A stretch of 64,000 nt of DNA from a virus. A model generated the notes under the pieces. The model saw only the letters and a program-made list of their open reading frames with translations, did not search any database and was not told the DNA's origin. The translations under genes were made by a program, and so were the position numbers. Positions 41,883 to 49,135 of the stretch are shown here, one piece after another (position 1 is the stretch's first letter; every line of letters begins with the position of its first letter). The stretch covers positions 1 through 64,000 of IMG/VR virus record IMGVR_UViG_3300021356_000018; one strand, written 5' to 3'.

Positions 41883-42164
41883 TTACCTTCTTCCTCGGTA
41901 GTTACTCAATTGTTCAGATGCTACTTTTTTAAGCCATCTCTTTCTGCCTTCAGCTTTTTTACGTTTACGTTTTGCTGTCGGCTTTTCATAAAATTCTCTA
42001 GCTCTTAATTCTTTTATAATTCCAGCTTTTTCAATCTGTTTTCTAAATTTCCTTAAAGCTATATCGAAAGGCATATCTTGTGGTGGCCTTCTATCTTTTG
42101 GATGTCTTGGCCTTGCTCTTAAATCAACGGTTCTCCCATTGATTTGCTTATTATATTTTCTCAT
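41883..42164 (-). CDS. rpsU: Ribosomal protein bS21
   Basis: A 93-aa bS21 homologue. [31 protein letters not shown] matches cellular bS21 closely, followed by a Lys/Arg tail. bS21 sits next to the anti-Shine-Dalgarno end of 16S rRNA and influences start-site choice. I use ATG at 42164, 7 nt after the -10 box, so the mRNA should be leaderless; a longer frame would run into the promoter. The phage copy may replace host bS21 on ribosomes. Confidence 0.93.
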   Translation of the reverse strand: MRKYNKQINGRTVDLRARPRHPKDRRPPQDMPFDIALRKFRKQIEKAGIIKELRAREFYEKPTAKRKRKKAEGRKRWLKKVASEQLSNYRGRR

Positions 42165-42171
42165 AAGTGTT

Positions 42172-42200
42172 ATTATAATTGGTTTTGTTTGATTTGTCAA
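42172..42200 (-). promoter_or_regulatory. Early promoter giving a leaderless bS21 mRNA
   Basis: TTGACA (42200-42195), 17 bp, TATAAT (42177-42172), then 7 nt to the ATG at 42164 with no ribosome site. Same geometry as the promoter at 29742. Confidence 0.88.
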
Positions 42201-42225
42201 CCCTTTTTTGCATTTATTTTTAAAT

Positions 42226-42253
42226 TAAAAAAAGGGAAGCACTAAGCTTCCCT
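42226..42253 (-). terminator. Terminator after the peroxiredoxin gene
   Basis: Minus strand GGGAAGC/GCTTCCC with a 5-nt loop followed by seven or more T. It separates peroxiredoxin from the bS21 promoter. Confidence 0.9.
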
Positions 42254-42298
42254 CCAAAAACGGCCAGGCGAGATGTCACCCACGTGGATTGTTTTTGA

Positions 42299-42814
42299 TT
42301 AGGCTCCCCTAAGAAACTCTAATACTGTTTCAGGTGATGTTTCTCCGTAAGGGTCAGTTTCACAATCATCAGATTTGCCAGGTTCAACAAACATCTTTTC
42401 GACAACACCATCATTTACAATCATAGCGTATCTCCAAGACCTTGCGCCAAAGCCTAGGTTATCTTTACGAACAAGCATATCCATTCCAGCGGTAAATTCA
42501 CATGAACCATCTGGGATAAATCTCACATTTTGTACGCGTTGGTCTTGCAACCAAGCATTCATAACAAAAGCGTCATTACATGATACACAGTAAACATCAT
42601 CAATCCCTTCTGCTTGAAAATCCTCAAACCTAGCTTCATAGCCGGGTACTTGGAAGTTTGAACAGGTTGGAGTAAATGCACCTGGTAATGAGAATACAAT
42701 TACTCTTTTACCACCGAAGTAATCATCGGTAGTGAGTTCTTGCCATTCAAAATCACCAGTATCTACGTTTCGAGAGCGTGTTTTAAAAGTTACATTAGGT
42801 ACTCTTTTTTCCAT
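42299..42814 (-). CDS. Peroxiredoxin, Prx5-like
   Basis: A 171-aa thiol peroxidase. [18 protein letters not shown] holds the peroxidatic Cys, and [12 protein letters not shown] the conserved Arg region. CDNAF-like Cys further on may be the resolving partner. Removes H2O2 or organic peroxides; a glutaredoxin gene at 54966 could reduce it. Phage-encoded, so it may protect during infection. Confidence 0.9.
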   Translation of the reverse strand: MEKRVPNVTFKTRSRNVDTGDFEWQELTTDDYFGGKRVIVFSLPGAFTPTCSNFQVPGYEARFEDFQAEGIDDVYCVSCNDAFVMNAWLQDQRVQNVRFIPDGSCEFTAGMDMLVRKDNLGFGARSWRYAMIVNDGVVEKMFVEPGKSDDCETDPYGETSPETVLEFLRGA

Positions 42815-42837
42815 AATATATTTTCCTATAGGTTAGT

Positions 42838-42858
42838 GAGAGGGCATTGCGCCCTCTC
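42838..42858 (-). terminator. Hairpin after hsp20
   Basis: Perfect 8-bp stem GAGAGGGC/GCCCTCTC with a 5-nt loop just after the hsp20 stop. No T run, so termination may be partial. Confidence 0.65.
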
Positions 42859-42869
42859 GTCAATTAAAG

Positions 42870-43319
42870 TTATTCTACTAAGAATTCCTTTTTATTATTG
42901 ATTTTAATTTTCTGTGGTTTTTTATGGTCTGGAATAATTCGTTCCAATCCAATAGTTAATAAACCATTTTTGAAGCTAGCTCCGACGACTTCAATGTCAT
43001 CTGCAAGAGTAAAGCTTCGTGTAAATTTCCTTTTGGAAATTCCTTTGTGTACAAAGACTTCAGTTGTTTCTTCTTTTGTATCATACGTTGATTTGATTGT
43101 CAACTGATTTTCTTTGACTTCGATATCTACATCAGATTCATCAAGTCCCGCAAGAGCTAATTCAATAGAGAATTTGTCCTCGGCTTTATTTACTCTGATG
43201 TTATAAGGTGGAAAACCTCCGCCTTGAGTTGGGTGGTTTTCAATTTCGACCAATCTATCGAAGATTCTATCGAACCCCACAGTGAATGGGGAAAGGTTGT
43301 GTATATTTAATCCAGTCAT
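42870..43319 (-). CDS. Small heat-shock protein Hsp20/IbpA
   Basis: A 149-aa alpha-crystallin-domain chaperone. PPYNIRVNKAEDKFSIELALAG opens the domain, GISKRKFTRSFTL and ASFKNGLLTIGLER carry the conserved strands. Common in cyanophages and pelagiphages. Under a late box, so it may help fold virion proteins. Confidence 0.94.
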   Translation of the reverse strand: MTGLNIHNLSPFTVGFDRIFDRLVEIENHPTQGGGFPPYNIRVNKAEDKFSIELALAGLDESDVDIEVKENQLTIKSTYDTKEETTEVFVHKGISKRKFTRSFTLADDIEVVGASFKNGLLTIGLERIIPDHKKPQKIKINNKKEFLVE

Positions 43320-43408
43320 TTTTATCTCCTTTTAAGCAAGATTATTATTATACTATGGTGGCTATTAGCACACCGCCTATGTGAACCGATAATTCGTATT
43401 CACAAAAT

Positions 43409-43416
43409 TATTTATA
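43409..43416 (-). promoter_or_regulatory. Late promoter (TATAAATA) for hsp20
   Basis: Perfect minus-strand late box about 90 nt upstream of hsp20, overlapping the end of the 49-aa gene. Confidence 0.75.
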
Positions 43417-43561
43417 CAGCTTCAGCGCTTTTACTAATAAAATTTTTAATAAAATTTCGTACTTCACGCGATGCAGATGTGTCATCATCTTTACATAGCT
43501 GTATGAATTGTTTCTTTTGTTCTTTGTTAATCTTAATTATTAACGTATCATCTTTTTTCAT
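43412..43561 (-). CDS. Small ribbon-helix-helix-like DNA-binding protein
   Basis: A 49-aa protein beginning MKKDDTLIIKINKEQKKQF with TSASREVRNFIKNF, the strand-helix-helix layout of Arc/MetJ repressors. ATG at 43561 has AAAGGTGAC upstream; the longer frame is not supported. It could regulate nearby promoters. Confidence 0.7.
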   Translation of the reverse strand: MKKDDTLIIKINKEQKKQFIQLCKDDDTSASREVRNFIKNFISKSAEAV

Positions 43562-43598
43562 TTTTGTCACCTTTTTGTCACACACATGTAACATTTGA

Positions 43599-43606
43599 TA
43601 TAAATA
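43599..43606 (+). promoter_or_regulatory. Late promoter (TATAAATA), plus strand
   Basis: Perfect late box 35 nt before the lone plus-strand gene at 43641. Confidence 0.75.
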
Positions 43607-43620
43607 AAGTATATACAAAA

Positions 43621-43628
43621 TATTTATA
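43621..43628 (-). promoter_or_regulatory. Possible late box, minus strand, facing the previous one
   Basis: TATAAATA on the minus strand, 60 nt before the ribbon-helix-helix gene. It overlaps the ribosome site region of the plus-strand gene, so it may be fortuitous. Confidence 0.45.
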
Positions 43629-43640
43629 AGGAGAAATACA

Positions 43641-44006
43641 ATGCTATACGATATATTCAAAAAATTCGACAAACTAATGAAGTCTGGCGATTTCTTAAAA
43701 GTAGCCAATAAATTCTTAGCTACACTTCTTATTGTTCCTTCATTAGCTTTTGCAGATGAAGTTAATATTCGTCACATAGACCATACAACTATAATGACTA
43801 AAGATGCAATGGTCATATTAGACAAAACAGCTGGTAAATTTTGGAATGCAAATTTAGATTGCAAACTTCCAATTACCACCGACTCTAAAGTCAATTTTAA
43901 AACTGACTCAAGAACAATTAAGGAAGGTTCAGAACTAACATTTATTATTGGTTCTAAACAAAAAGATAAGCACCAATGTAGAGTTACAACTCTAGCTGCT
44001 CTTTAA
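43641..44006 (+). CDS. Exported protein, unknown
   Basis: A 121-aa protein with a membrane/signal segment ending ALAFADE near residue 38 after a charged N-terminus. The mature part (about 83 aa, two Cys) is beta-rich. It is the only plus-strand gene within 39 kb of minus-strand genes, has its own late box, and overlaps the dUTPase stop by 4 nt head to head. Unknown function; exported late protein. Confidence 0.75.
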   Translation: MLYDIFKKFDKLMKSGDFLKVANKFLATLLIVPSLAFADEVNIRHIDHTTIMTKDAMVILDKTAGKFWNANLDCKLPITTDSKVNFKTDSRTIKEGSELTFIIGSKQKDKHQCRVTTLAAL

Positions 44007-44509
44007 TCTCCAGTACTTCCTATTCCACCATCTCGGTCAGTTTTCTGGCCGGGACGTTCACTAATAAATTCTGGTATATGCTGATGAATAGGTTCAATCA
44101 TACATTGAGCCAATCTTTCACCGTGTACTATTCGCGATAAACTATCTGAAATATTAAGTAGAAGAATATGAGTTTCTTCGACATAATCACAATCTATAAT
44201 ACCTACTCCGTTACTGAGCGCTAAACCTTTTTTGGCAGCTGCACTTGAACGAATAAACATTTTCATTACATGGTGGTCAGGTATATCAAATATTAAACCT
44301 GTTGGAACAAGGGCTCTTTGGCCAGGGTGTAATAAAAATGCAGGTTCACCTTCTATATCTTTAGCTGTAATATCAACTTTTCTATTTACTGTATTATACG
44401 CTTGTATCTTTTCACCAGTTTTAAATGCTGCAGAAATATCAAAGCAAGCACTGCCTCGAGTAGCGTATGTTGGAAGGATTGCACATTCTTTTGTTTTAAA
44501 CACATTCAT
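44003..44509 (-). CDS. dut: dUTPase
   Basis: A 168-aa trimeric dUTP diphosphatase. Motif I RGSACFDI, motif II RSSAAAKKGL, motif III GIIDCDYVEETH, and the C-terminal motif V RDGGIGSTGD are present. Removes dUTP and supplies dUMP. In a hydroxymethylcytosine phage the related T4 enzyme (gp56) also destroys dCTP; this one is of the dUTPase type. mRNA leader is very short. Confidence 0.93.
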   Translation of the reverse strand: MNVFKTKECAILPTYATRGSACFDISAAFKTGEKIQAYNTVNRKVDITAKDIEGEPAFLLHPGQRALVPTGLIFDIPDHHVMKMFIRSSAAAKKGLALSNGVGIIDCDYVEETHILLLNISDSLSRIVHGERLAQCMIEPIHQHIPEFISERPGQKTDRDGGIGSTGD

Positions 44510-44523
44510 AATTTATATACCAT

Positions 44524-44552
44524 ATTATATCACAAATTTATAATAATGTCAA
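44524..44552 (-). promoter_or_regulatory. Early sigma70 promoter
   Basis: TTGACA (44552-44547), 17 bp, TATAAT (44529-44524), minus strand; leads to dUTPase with a leader of only about 7 nt and no ribosome site. Confidence 0.85.
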
Positions 44553-44962
44553 CTAGTTTTTGCGTTTCCAATATTATATTTCACTGTCAGTTCCCAATCA
44601 TCTTTTTCTTTATAAGAAATAATCTTAATCTGATTTAATGATGCGATAGGGTCTTTTGTTTTTTCAACATCTACAATCTTTACTAATTCCCATTCTTCTA
44701 ATAGGTTAACAATTGTGTTCCTACGAGCGTGGTCTTCTTCTGTAAATGTATTGTGTTTGCCGTCAAGGATAAACAATTCTTTAAAATGTAGAATTGAGTA
44801 TCTACCCTTCTTGTGCAAAATGTGGCAGGACTGAAATAGCTTCTTGTCTTTACGACTTGAAATACCAATCCTCGTGAGTGTTTCTTTGATTTTTAAGAAA
44901 CTGTCGGGTGTCGGTAACGTAACTTCTACACCTACACCTCTAAAAATATCTTCTTGTTCCAT
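44549..44962 (-). CDS. regA: Translational repressor RegA
   Basis: A 137-aa RegA homologue: EVTLPTPDSFLKIKETLTRIGI, KLFQSCHILHKKGRY, and the LEEWELVKIVD segment match T4 RegA (122 aa). RegA binds start regions of early mRNAs and stops their translation. Placed after gp62 as in T4. Confidence 0.94.
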   Translation of the reverse strand: MEQEDIFRGVGVEVTLPTPDSFLKIKETLTRIGISSRKDKKLFQSCHILHKKGRYSILHFKELFILDGKHNTFTEEDHARRNTIVNLLEEWELVKIVDVEKTKDPIASLNQIKIISYKEKDDWELTVKYNIGNAKTS

Positions 44963-45019
44963 GATACATATTCACCTTTTAATTATTTTGTGACTGATGG
45001 TATATAACCACTATAGAGT

Positions 45020-45027
45020 TATTTATC
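45020..45027 (-). promoter_or_regulatory. Possible late-type box GATAAATA
   Basis: Minus-strand GATAAATA between gp62 and regA, 58 nt before regA. Confidence 0.35.
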
Positions 45028-45038
45028 TTTTTCAAAAC

Positions 45039-45437
45039 TTAACCACCTGTCACGAGTTTGTCGTGAACACTTTGAAGTTGTTCTTCATTAAGAACTTTCA
45101 GATATTGTTTTGCCACTGTCCTATTGCACTGATAAACTTCTTGTATTGCATCAAGATTAATGTCTTTATCAGCCTTAGGCCATTTTGAGAATCTCTTACG
45201 CTTTCGTAGTACAGCACGGTAATAATCAAACTGTGCTGCTGGGAACAATTCATGCCTCTGGTTCATTTCATTAGCATGAAGTATCGTATCTTCGAAGTTC
45301 GTAAACCCACGGTTAACAATATAAGCATTGTATTGTTTTTCCGTTACGTCTGGTATGTCGCTATCTCTTATGATATCCGCTTTACTAAAAGACGCGGCAT
45401 TCATAAAATCAAACGGACTTAAATCACCCTTTGCCAT
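45039..45437 (-). CDS. gp62: Clamp loader small subunit (gp62)
   Basis: A 132-aa protein with LSPFDFMNAAS near the start and FDYYRAVLRKRKRFSKWPKA, typical of marine gp62 (T4: 187 aa, so this is short). Forms the clamp loader with gp44 encoded upstream. Synteny supports the call. Confidence 0.88.
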   Translation of the reverse strand: MAKGDLSPFDFMNAASFSKADIIRDSDIPDVTEKQYNAYIVNRGFTNFEDTILHANEMNQRHELFPAAQFDYYRAVLRKRKRFSKWPKADKDINLDAIQEVYQCNRTVAKQYLKVLNEEQLQSVHDKLVTGG

Positions 45438-45612
45438 TTTGTATCTCCTCTATGTTTATAAGAATTTCGTTCATGTCTTTTGCACAAGTTGCACACATTT
45501 TGAGTTCCGCTTCACCATCCGATGCTTGGTACTTTAGAGTGTATTCTTCACCTCCTTCTACACTCACGTCGCAATTAAAGCATTGGTATGATTTTTGGAA
45601 ATCAATTTTCAT
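45424..45612 (-). CDS. Small zinc-ribbon protein
   Basis: A 62-aa protein with CFNC and CATC, four Cys in the arrangement of a zinc ribbon. Overlaps gp62 by 14 nt and touches gp44, so it is inserted into the clamp-loader operon. Function unknown; nucleic-acid or protein contact is possible. Confidence 0.7.
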   Translation of the reverse strand: MKIDFQKSYQCFNCDVSVEGGEEYTLKYQASDGEAELKMCATCAKDMNEILINIEEIQNGKG

Positions 45613-46559
45613 TAGACATACTCGGATTCAATCATAACTTCAGTTAAAAAGGCAACCATGTTAACCTCTTGGTCAGCTACGAAATTACTCTTATACATAT
45701 AGTCAGCGAGAGTCACAACAAAACCAGGTTGGGTTTTAAATTCTACTCGTTCTTGCATCATATCATAGATACGTCTGAACATCTCATTCATATCTTGGTC
45801 TGAGTTCTTTGCTACCCATTTACGCATATTCGTAAAGTCTTTTGATTTGAGTAAGTTATATAACTCATCAATACTTTCTTGTTTTAGATTTACAAATATA
45901 CCTTCGTCAATTTTACCTGAAGCTGCATAAGATTGTAGTTCAGTCAATACTCTACGAAAGTCTGGGAAGTGTTTTTCAATCACTTTTGCTACAACTGCTT
46001 TATCGTAACTAACATTCTCATTCTCGAGAATACTAATAACTCTTTTAAAGAATTGCATAGCAAGAAGTGGGCGCTCTGTCGTTTCAATAGTAAAATCTAC
46101 TTCAGATAACCTTGAACGAAGCGGAGCAATAATTCTGTTTTTGAAATTACAAGTAAATATAAATCCACAATTCGCTGAATATTCTTCAATGAAATTACGA
46201 AGAGCAGGTTGTACATTTGCTGCACTAAGATAATCTGCTTCGTCAAAGATTACATATTTTCTGCCTCCACCAAGGGAAACAGCACTTGCATAAGTTGAGA
46301 TATCATATCGAAGAGTGTCGATATTCACATTAAGAGAACCATTTTTAACGATATAGTCACAGCCCATCTCATCGAGCATAGCTTTAGCGATCGTAGTTTT
46401 ACCTACTCCTGGTCCGCCGGTTAGTAATAAATTGGGTACACTTTCGTCATTTACGAACTTACGAAAAGTGTTTTTCATTTTTTCTGGTAAGATTGTATCG
46501 TCAATAGATTGCGGACGATATTTCTCTACCCAGAGTACTTCATTTTGTTTGTGTTGCAT
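45612..46559 (-). CDS. gp44: Clamp loader ATPase (gp44)
   Basis: A 315-aa AAA+ ATPase. GGPGVGKTT is Walker A, VIFDEADYLS Walker B, and FTCNFKNRIIAPLRSR carries sensor 1 and the SRC-like motif. Loads the gp45 clamp on primed DNA. T4 gp44 is 319 aa. Confidence 0.96.
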   Translation of the reverse strand: MQHKQNEVLWVEKYRPQSIDDTILPEKMKNTFRKFVNDESVPNLLLTGGPGVGKTTIAKAMLDEMGCDYIVKNGSLNVNIDTLRYDISTYASAVSLGGGRKYVIFDEADYLSAANVQPALRNFIEEYSANCGFIFTCNFKNRIIAPLRSRLSEVDFTIETTERPLLAMQFFKRVISILENENVSYDKAVVAKVIEKHFPDFRRVLTELQSYAASGKIDEGIFVNLKQESIDELYNLLKSKDFTNMRKWVAKNSDQDMNEMFRRIYDMMQERVEFKTQPGFVVTLADYMYKSNFVADQEVNMVAFLTEVMIESEYV

Positions 46560-46597
46560 AGTTCACCAATAATCATAATATAAAATAAATTGAGGGC

Positions 46598-46622
46598 GGG
46601 GATAAGCATAAGCTGTATCCCC
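46598..46622 (-). terminator. Hairpin before gp44
   Basis: GGGGATA/TATCCCC extended by AGC/GCT with a 4-nt loop and one bulge, 10 bp in all. No T run; probably an attenuator or mRNA processing site between the 92-aa gene and gp44. Confidence 0.55.
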
Positions 46623-46646
46623 TGTTCTCGAGAAAGAGAGTAGTTG

Positions 46647-46925
46647 TTAGTCAACTACTTTGTCAGCTAATTCGCCGACAGGTGGAGCTACATCCACTTC
46701 ACCGTCCGCTCCTGCTGGAGCTTCTTGTTGTGGCATGTTTTGTCTTAGGTAAGCTTCGAGCTTATTCCTTAACATTCCTACACCTGCTAGTTCATTACCT
46801 TGAAACCCGCCTCTTGTTGATACTACATCAATAAGTTGCAGGATTGTTGAGAGGTCGTTCATATTGATTACGACTTCTTCTTGCTGCTGTTGGCCACCGA
46901 AGTTGCCTTGTACTGCGTCATTCAT
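46647..46925 (-). CDS. Small phage protein between clamp and loader
   Basis: A 92-aa protein with a Gln-rich N-terminus, a central helical part (LSTILQLIDVVSTRGGF) and an acidic Pro-rich tail. Found between gp45 and gp44. I recall relatives in cyanophages at this site; function unknown. Confidence 0.75.
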   Translation of the reverse strand: MNDAVQGNFGGQQQQEEVVINMNDLSTILQLIDVVSTRGGFQGNELAGVGMLRNKLEAYLRQNMPQQEAPAGADGEVDVAPPVGELADKVVD

Positions 46926-46933
46926 AGTTTCAC

Positions 46934-47596
46934 CTATCCTTTATTATATGTTGACTTTGAATCTATTGCCACAAAATAAGTGACGTTATCCCCTTTGAAC
47001 TCTGAGATACCTTTTGAACAAATGGTAACCTCATAATCCATTGGCATTAGTTTCAAGTTATCAGTTTTAATGATGACTTTAAACTCATCGTCAGTTTCAC
47101 CAATTTCAACACCAAAGTCATCTGTGTTGTCATTAGCACTGTCGATTGCTTTCAGAGTACACTTGCCGTTTTCACCAACAAATGCAATCTCTGTGAACTG
47201 AAGAACTCCCGCTGCTTTGAGAACTGAAGAAAGGTCACTTTCTGTTACATTCACTACAACGTCTTCAGATGGTATATTTATATCTTTTTCGGGTGGAGTA
47301 TGAATCATAGAGATGTCTGCATAGACATATTTGGTTCGTCTCTTACCTTCCGATATAATAAAGTATTTATCACCAAACTCTACGTCTGGGTCATTATACA
47401 AGCCTAAAATTGACAGGAATCTAGATAAATCATATACACAAGCTTCGCTTGGTATTTCATCTGGAATTTCTGCAATTGCAATAAGCGTTTTTTCTGGAGT
47501 AATCGTCTTTAGAACATTACCTGGCTTCATCAAAATAGATTTGTTGATTGAGGTAAAGCTCTTGAGAACACTCAAGGTTTCGTTAGAAAATTTCAT
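46934..47596 (-). CDS. gp45: Sliding clamp (gp45)
   Basis: A 220-aa trimeric clamp (T4: 228). MKFSNETLSVLKSFTSIN and the central LPEDY-type regions fit; the C-terminal YFVAIDSKS matches the family. It serves polymerase gp43 and, in T4, late transcription with gp55. Confidence 0.95.
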   Translation of the reverse strand: MKFSNETLSVLKSFTSINKSILMKPGNVLKTITPEKTLIAIAEIPDEIPSEACVYDLSRFLSILGLYNDPDVEFGDKYFIISEGKRRTKYVYADISMIHTPPEKDINIPSEDVVVNVTESDLSSVLKAAGVLQFTEIAFVGENGKCTLKAIDSANDNTDDFGVEIGETDDEFKVIIKTDNLKLMPMDYEVTICSKGISEFKGDNVTYFVAIDSKSTYNKG

Positions 47597-47628
47597 AATA
47601 TAAATTTCTCCTGATTAATGAAAGGTTT

Positions 47629-47657
47629 ATTATAACATACTTTAGGTTGTTTGTCAA
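47629..47657 (-). promoter_or_regulatory. Early sigma70 promoter
   Basis: TTGACA (47657-47652), 17 bp, TATAAT (47634-47629), minus strand, before gp45, which also has AGGAGAAATTTATATT as ribosome site. Confidence 0.88.
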
Positions 47658-47660
47658 CCA

Positions 47661-48512
47661 CTACTTATAACTCTTTTTACTAGAAGTGCTATCAGCAGTT
47701 GCTGTCACTCCAAGCTCTGCAATGGAACCCATACCACCTTTAAAGATATATGTTCCTGTGTGGTTTAGTTGCATCCAAGGACACATCCAAACTTTCAGTC
47801 CCGCTTTACGGGCTTGCTTACAGAAGAAATAATCTTCTGATAAGTAACGCTTAGAATCTGGGTCAATAACACAATCAAAGAAAGCTGTAATTTCTCTTGT
47901 GCCATCAAATTGGTCTGTTCGTACATGGTCTGGTAAATACGATAACTCTGGATACGCATCACGATATTTTTCTAATGCTTCTCTTGAGATTAACATAAAT
48001 CCAGTTCCTGCTTCTTGTACTTCAACCGGTTCACTCAATTTAAATGATTGCATACCTTTAACTGGGTTGAATACGAAGTCTGATGTAAATCTTTCTAGTT
48101 CAAATGGATTCTCATCTGATTTACCCATTTGCGCAGCTCTAGCTACTTTTTCCCATGCAATTGTTTTCTTAGGATAAGGTCCTGTTACAATTGGATATTC
48201 TTCTGGGTCTTGTAAATGTAAACCAAGTAATGCTAATGCATCACGAGGATTGAATGCAATATCTGCATCAATGAATAATAAGTGAGAACAATCTGAACGG
48301 AGGAATTCGTCTACAATATAGTTCCTAGCACGTTGTACAAGGCTCTCATTGAAAAGGAAATAGTATTTTAATGGGATACCATGGGTGGCACATAACATGC
48401 TTAGATCGTTGGTAGATTTTGTGTAAAGGCCCGTTGCCTGACCACCATACATTGGTGTACCTACAAAGATACTATACTTTCTTAGTTCTTCTGTTTTAAT
48501 TTCAATTTTCAT
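47661..48512 (-). CDS. Glycosyltransferase, GT-A type
   Basis: A 283-aa enzyme. FIDADIAF is the DxD metal site, after YSIFVGTPMYGG and VQRARNYIVDEFL; GTGFMLISREAL and SEDYFFCKQARKAGLKVW are the acceptor region. Belongs to a group common in marine T4-like phages. Acceptor may be DNA, protein or a sugar; its neighbours are modification genes. Confidence 0.85.
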   Translation of the reverse strand: MKIEIKTEELRKYSIFVGTPMYGGQATGLYTKSTNDLSMLCATHGIPLKYYFLFNESLVQRARNYIVDEFLRSDCSHLLFIDADIAFNPRDALALLGLHLQDPEEYPIVTGPYPKKTIAWEKVARAAQMGKSDENPFELERFTSDFVFNPVKGMQSFKLSEPVEVQEAGTGFMLISREALEKYRDAYPELSYLPDHVRTDQFDGTREITAFFDCVIDPDSKRYLSEDYFFCKQARKAGLKVWMCPWMQLNHTGTYIFKGGMGSIAELGVTATADSTSSKKSYK

Positions 48513-49135
48513 ATTTGCTCCAAATCATTTTCTGCTCTTACGATTGCTTGTAACCTAAGTACATCTGCTAATACATCCCAAGAACTATCATGCGCTTTAA
48601 ATGTTTTATCCCATTTTTCTGTGTCGGCAATAGGACAGAATCCGTTTTGTTTGTTTTCAAAGTTAAATTTAGCATCAATATAAGTTCTCATATCACGTAC
48701 CATATAGTATTTCAAATAGTTATAGAGATGAGCTTTACGACCTTGACTATCAAAAAGTCTTGTAATAATAATTGGGTCGAAAGCATTACCACGAGTCCAC
48801 CAATGGCCGATATTTTCGTCAACAACTAAGTTGTGAAAATTTGATACGAACTCTTTTACTGTAAGGTCTTGCTGTGATGGTTTAATTTTATCACGAACTT
48901 CTTTAGATTGTTCTGACCAAAACTGAATTACATCTTGTTCAATCTCATAACCATATTCCTTAACTTGTTCTGCAACATTAAGCTTAAACCTACGAGTTTT
49001 ATTGATGTCTGCTGGAGTATAAGGATTTGTAGTAAAATTATCCCAGTCAAAAATCATTACTGAACAGTCAACGACTGCACAAGTTGTAGGCTCTGTGCCC
49101 ATTGTTTCAAAGTCAAGTACTAAATGTTTTTTCAT
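48509..49135 (-). CDS. dexA: DEDD 3'-5' exonuclease (DexA-like)
   Basis: A 208-aa DnaQ-fold exonuclease. LDFETMG gives the first two acidic ligands, WWTRGNAFDP the third and SSWDVLADV the last. Matches T4 DexA (227 aa), which degrades DNA from 3' ends. Overlaps the methyltransferase-like gene end by 4 nt. Confidence 0.87.
   Translation of the reverse strand: MKKHLVLDFETMGTEPTTCAVVDCSVMIFDWDNFTTNPYTPADINKTRRFKLNVAEQVKEYGYEIEQDVIQFWSEQSKEVRDKIKPSQQDLTVKEFVSNFHNLVVDENIGHWWTRGNAFDPIIITRLFDSQGRKAHLYNYLKYYMVRDMRTYIDAKFNFENKQNGFCPIADTEKWDKTFKAHDSSWDVLADVLRLQAIVRAENDLEQI

Noticed and set aside
43412-43708. A 98-aa start for the ribbon-helix-helix gene
   Set aside because: The first 49 codons overlap the opposite-strand gene and lack a ribosome site, while the internal ATG at 43561 has AAAGGTGAC in front.
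47368-47380. TATTTATC inside gp45 as a minus-strand late box
   Set aside because: It lies in the middle of the clamp coding sequence with no gene start after it, so it is likely chance.
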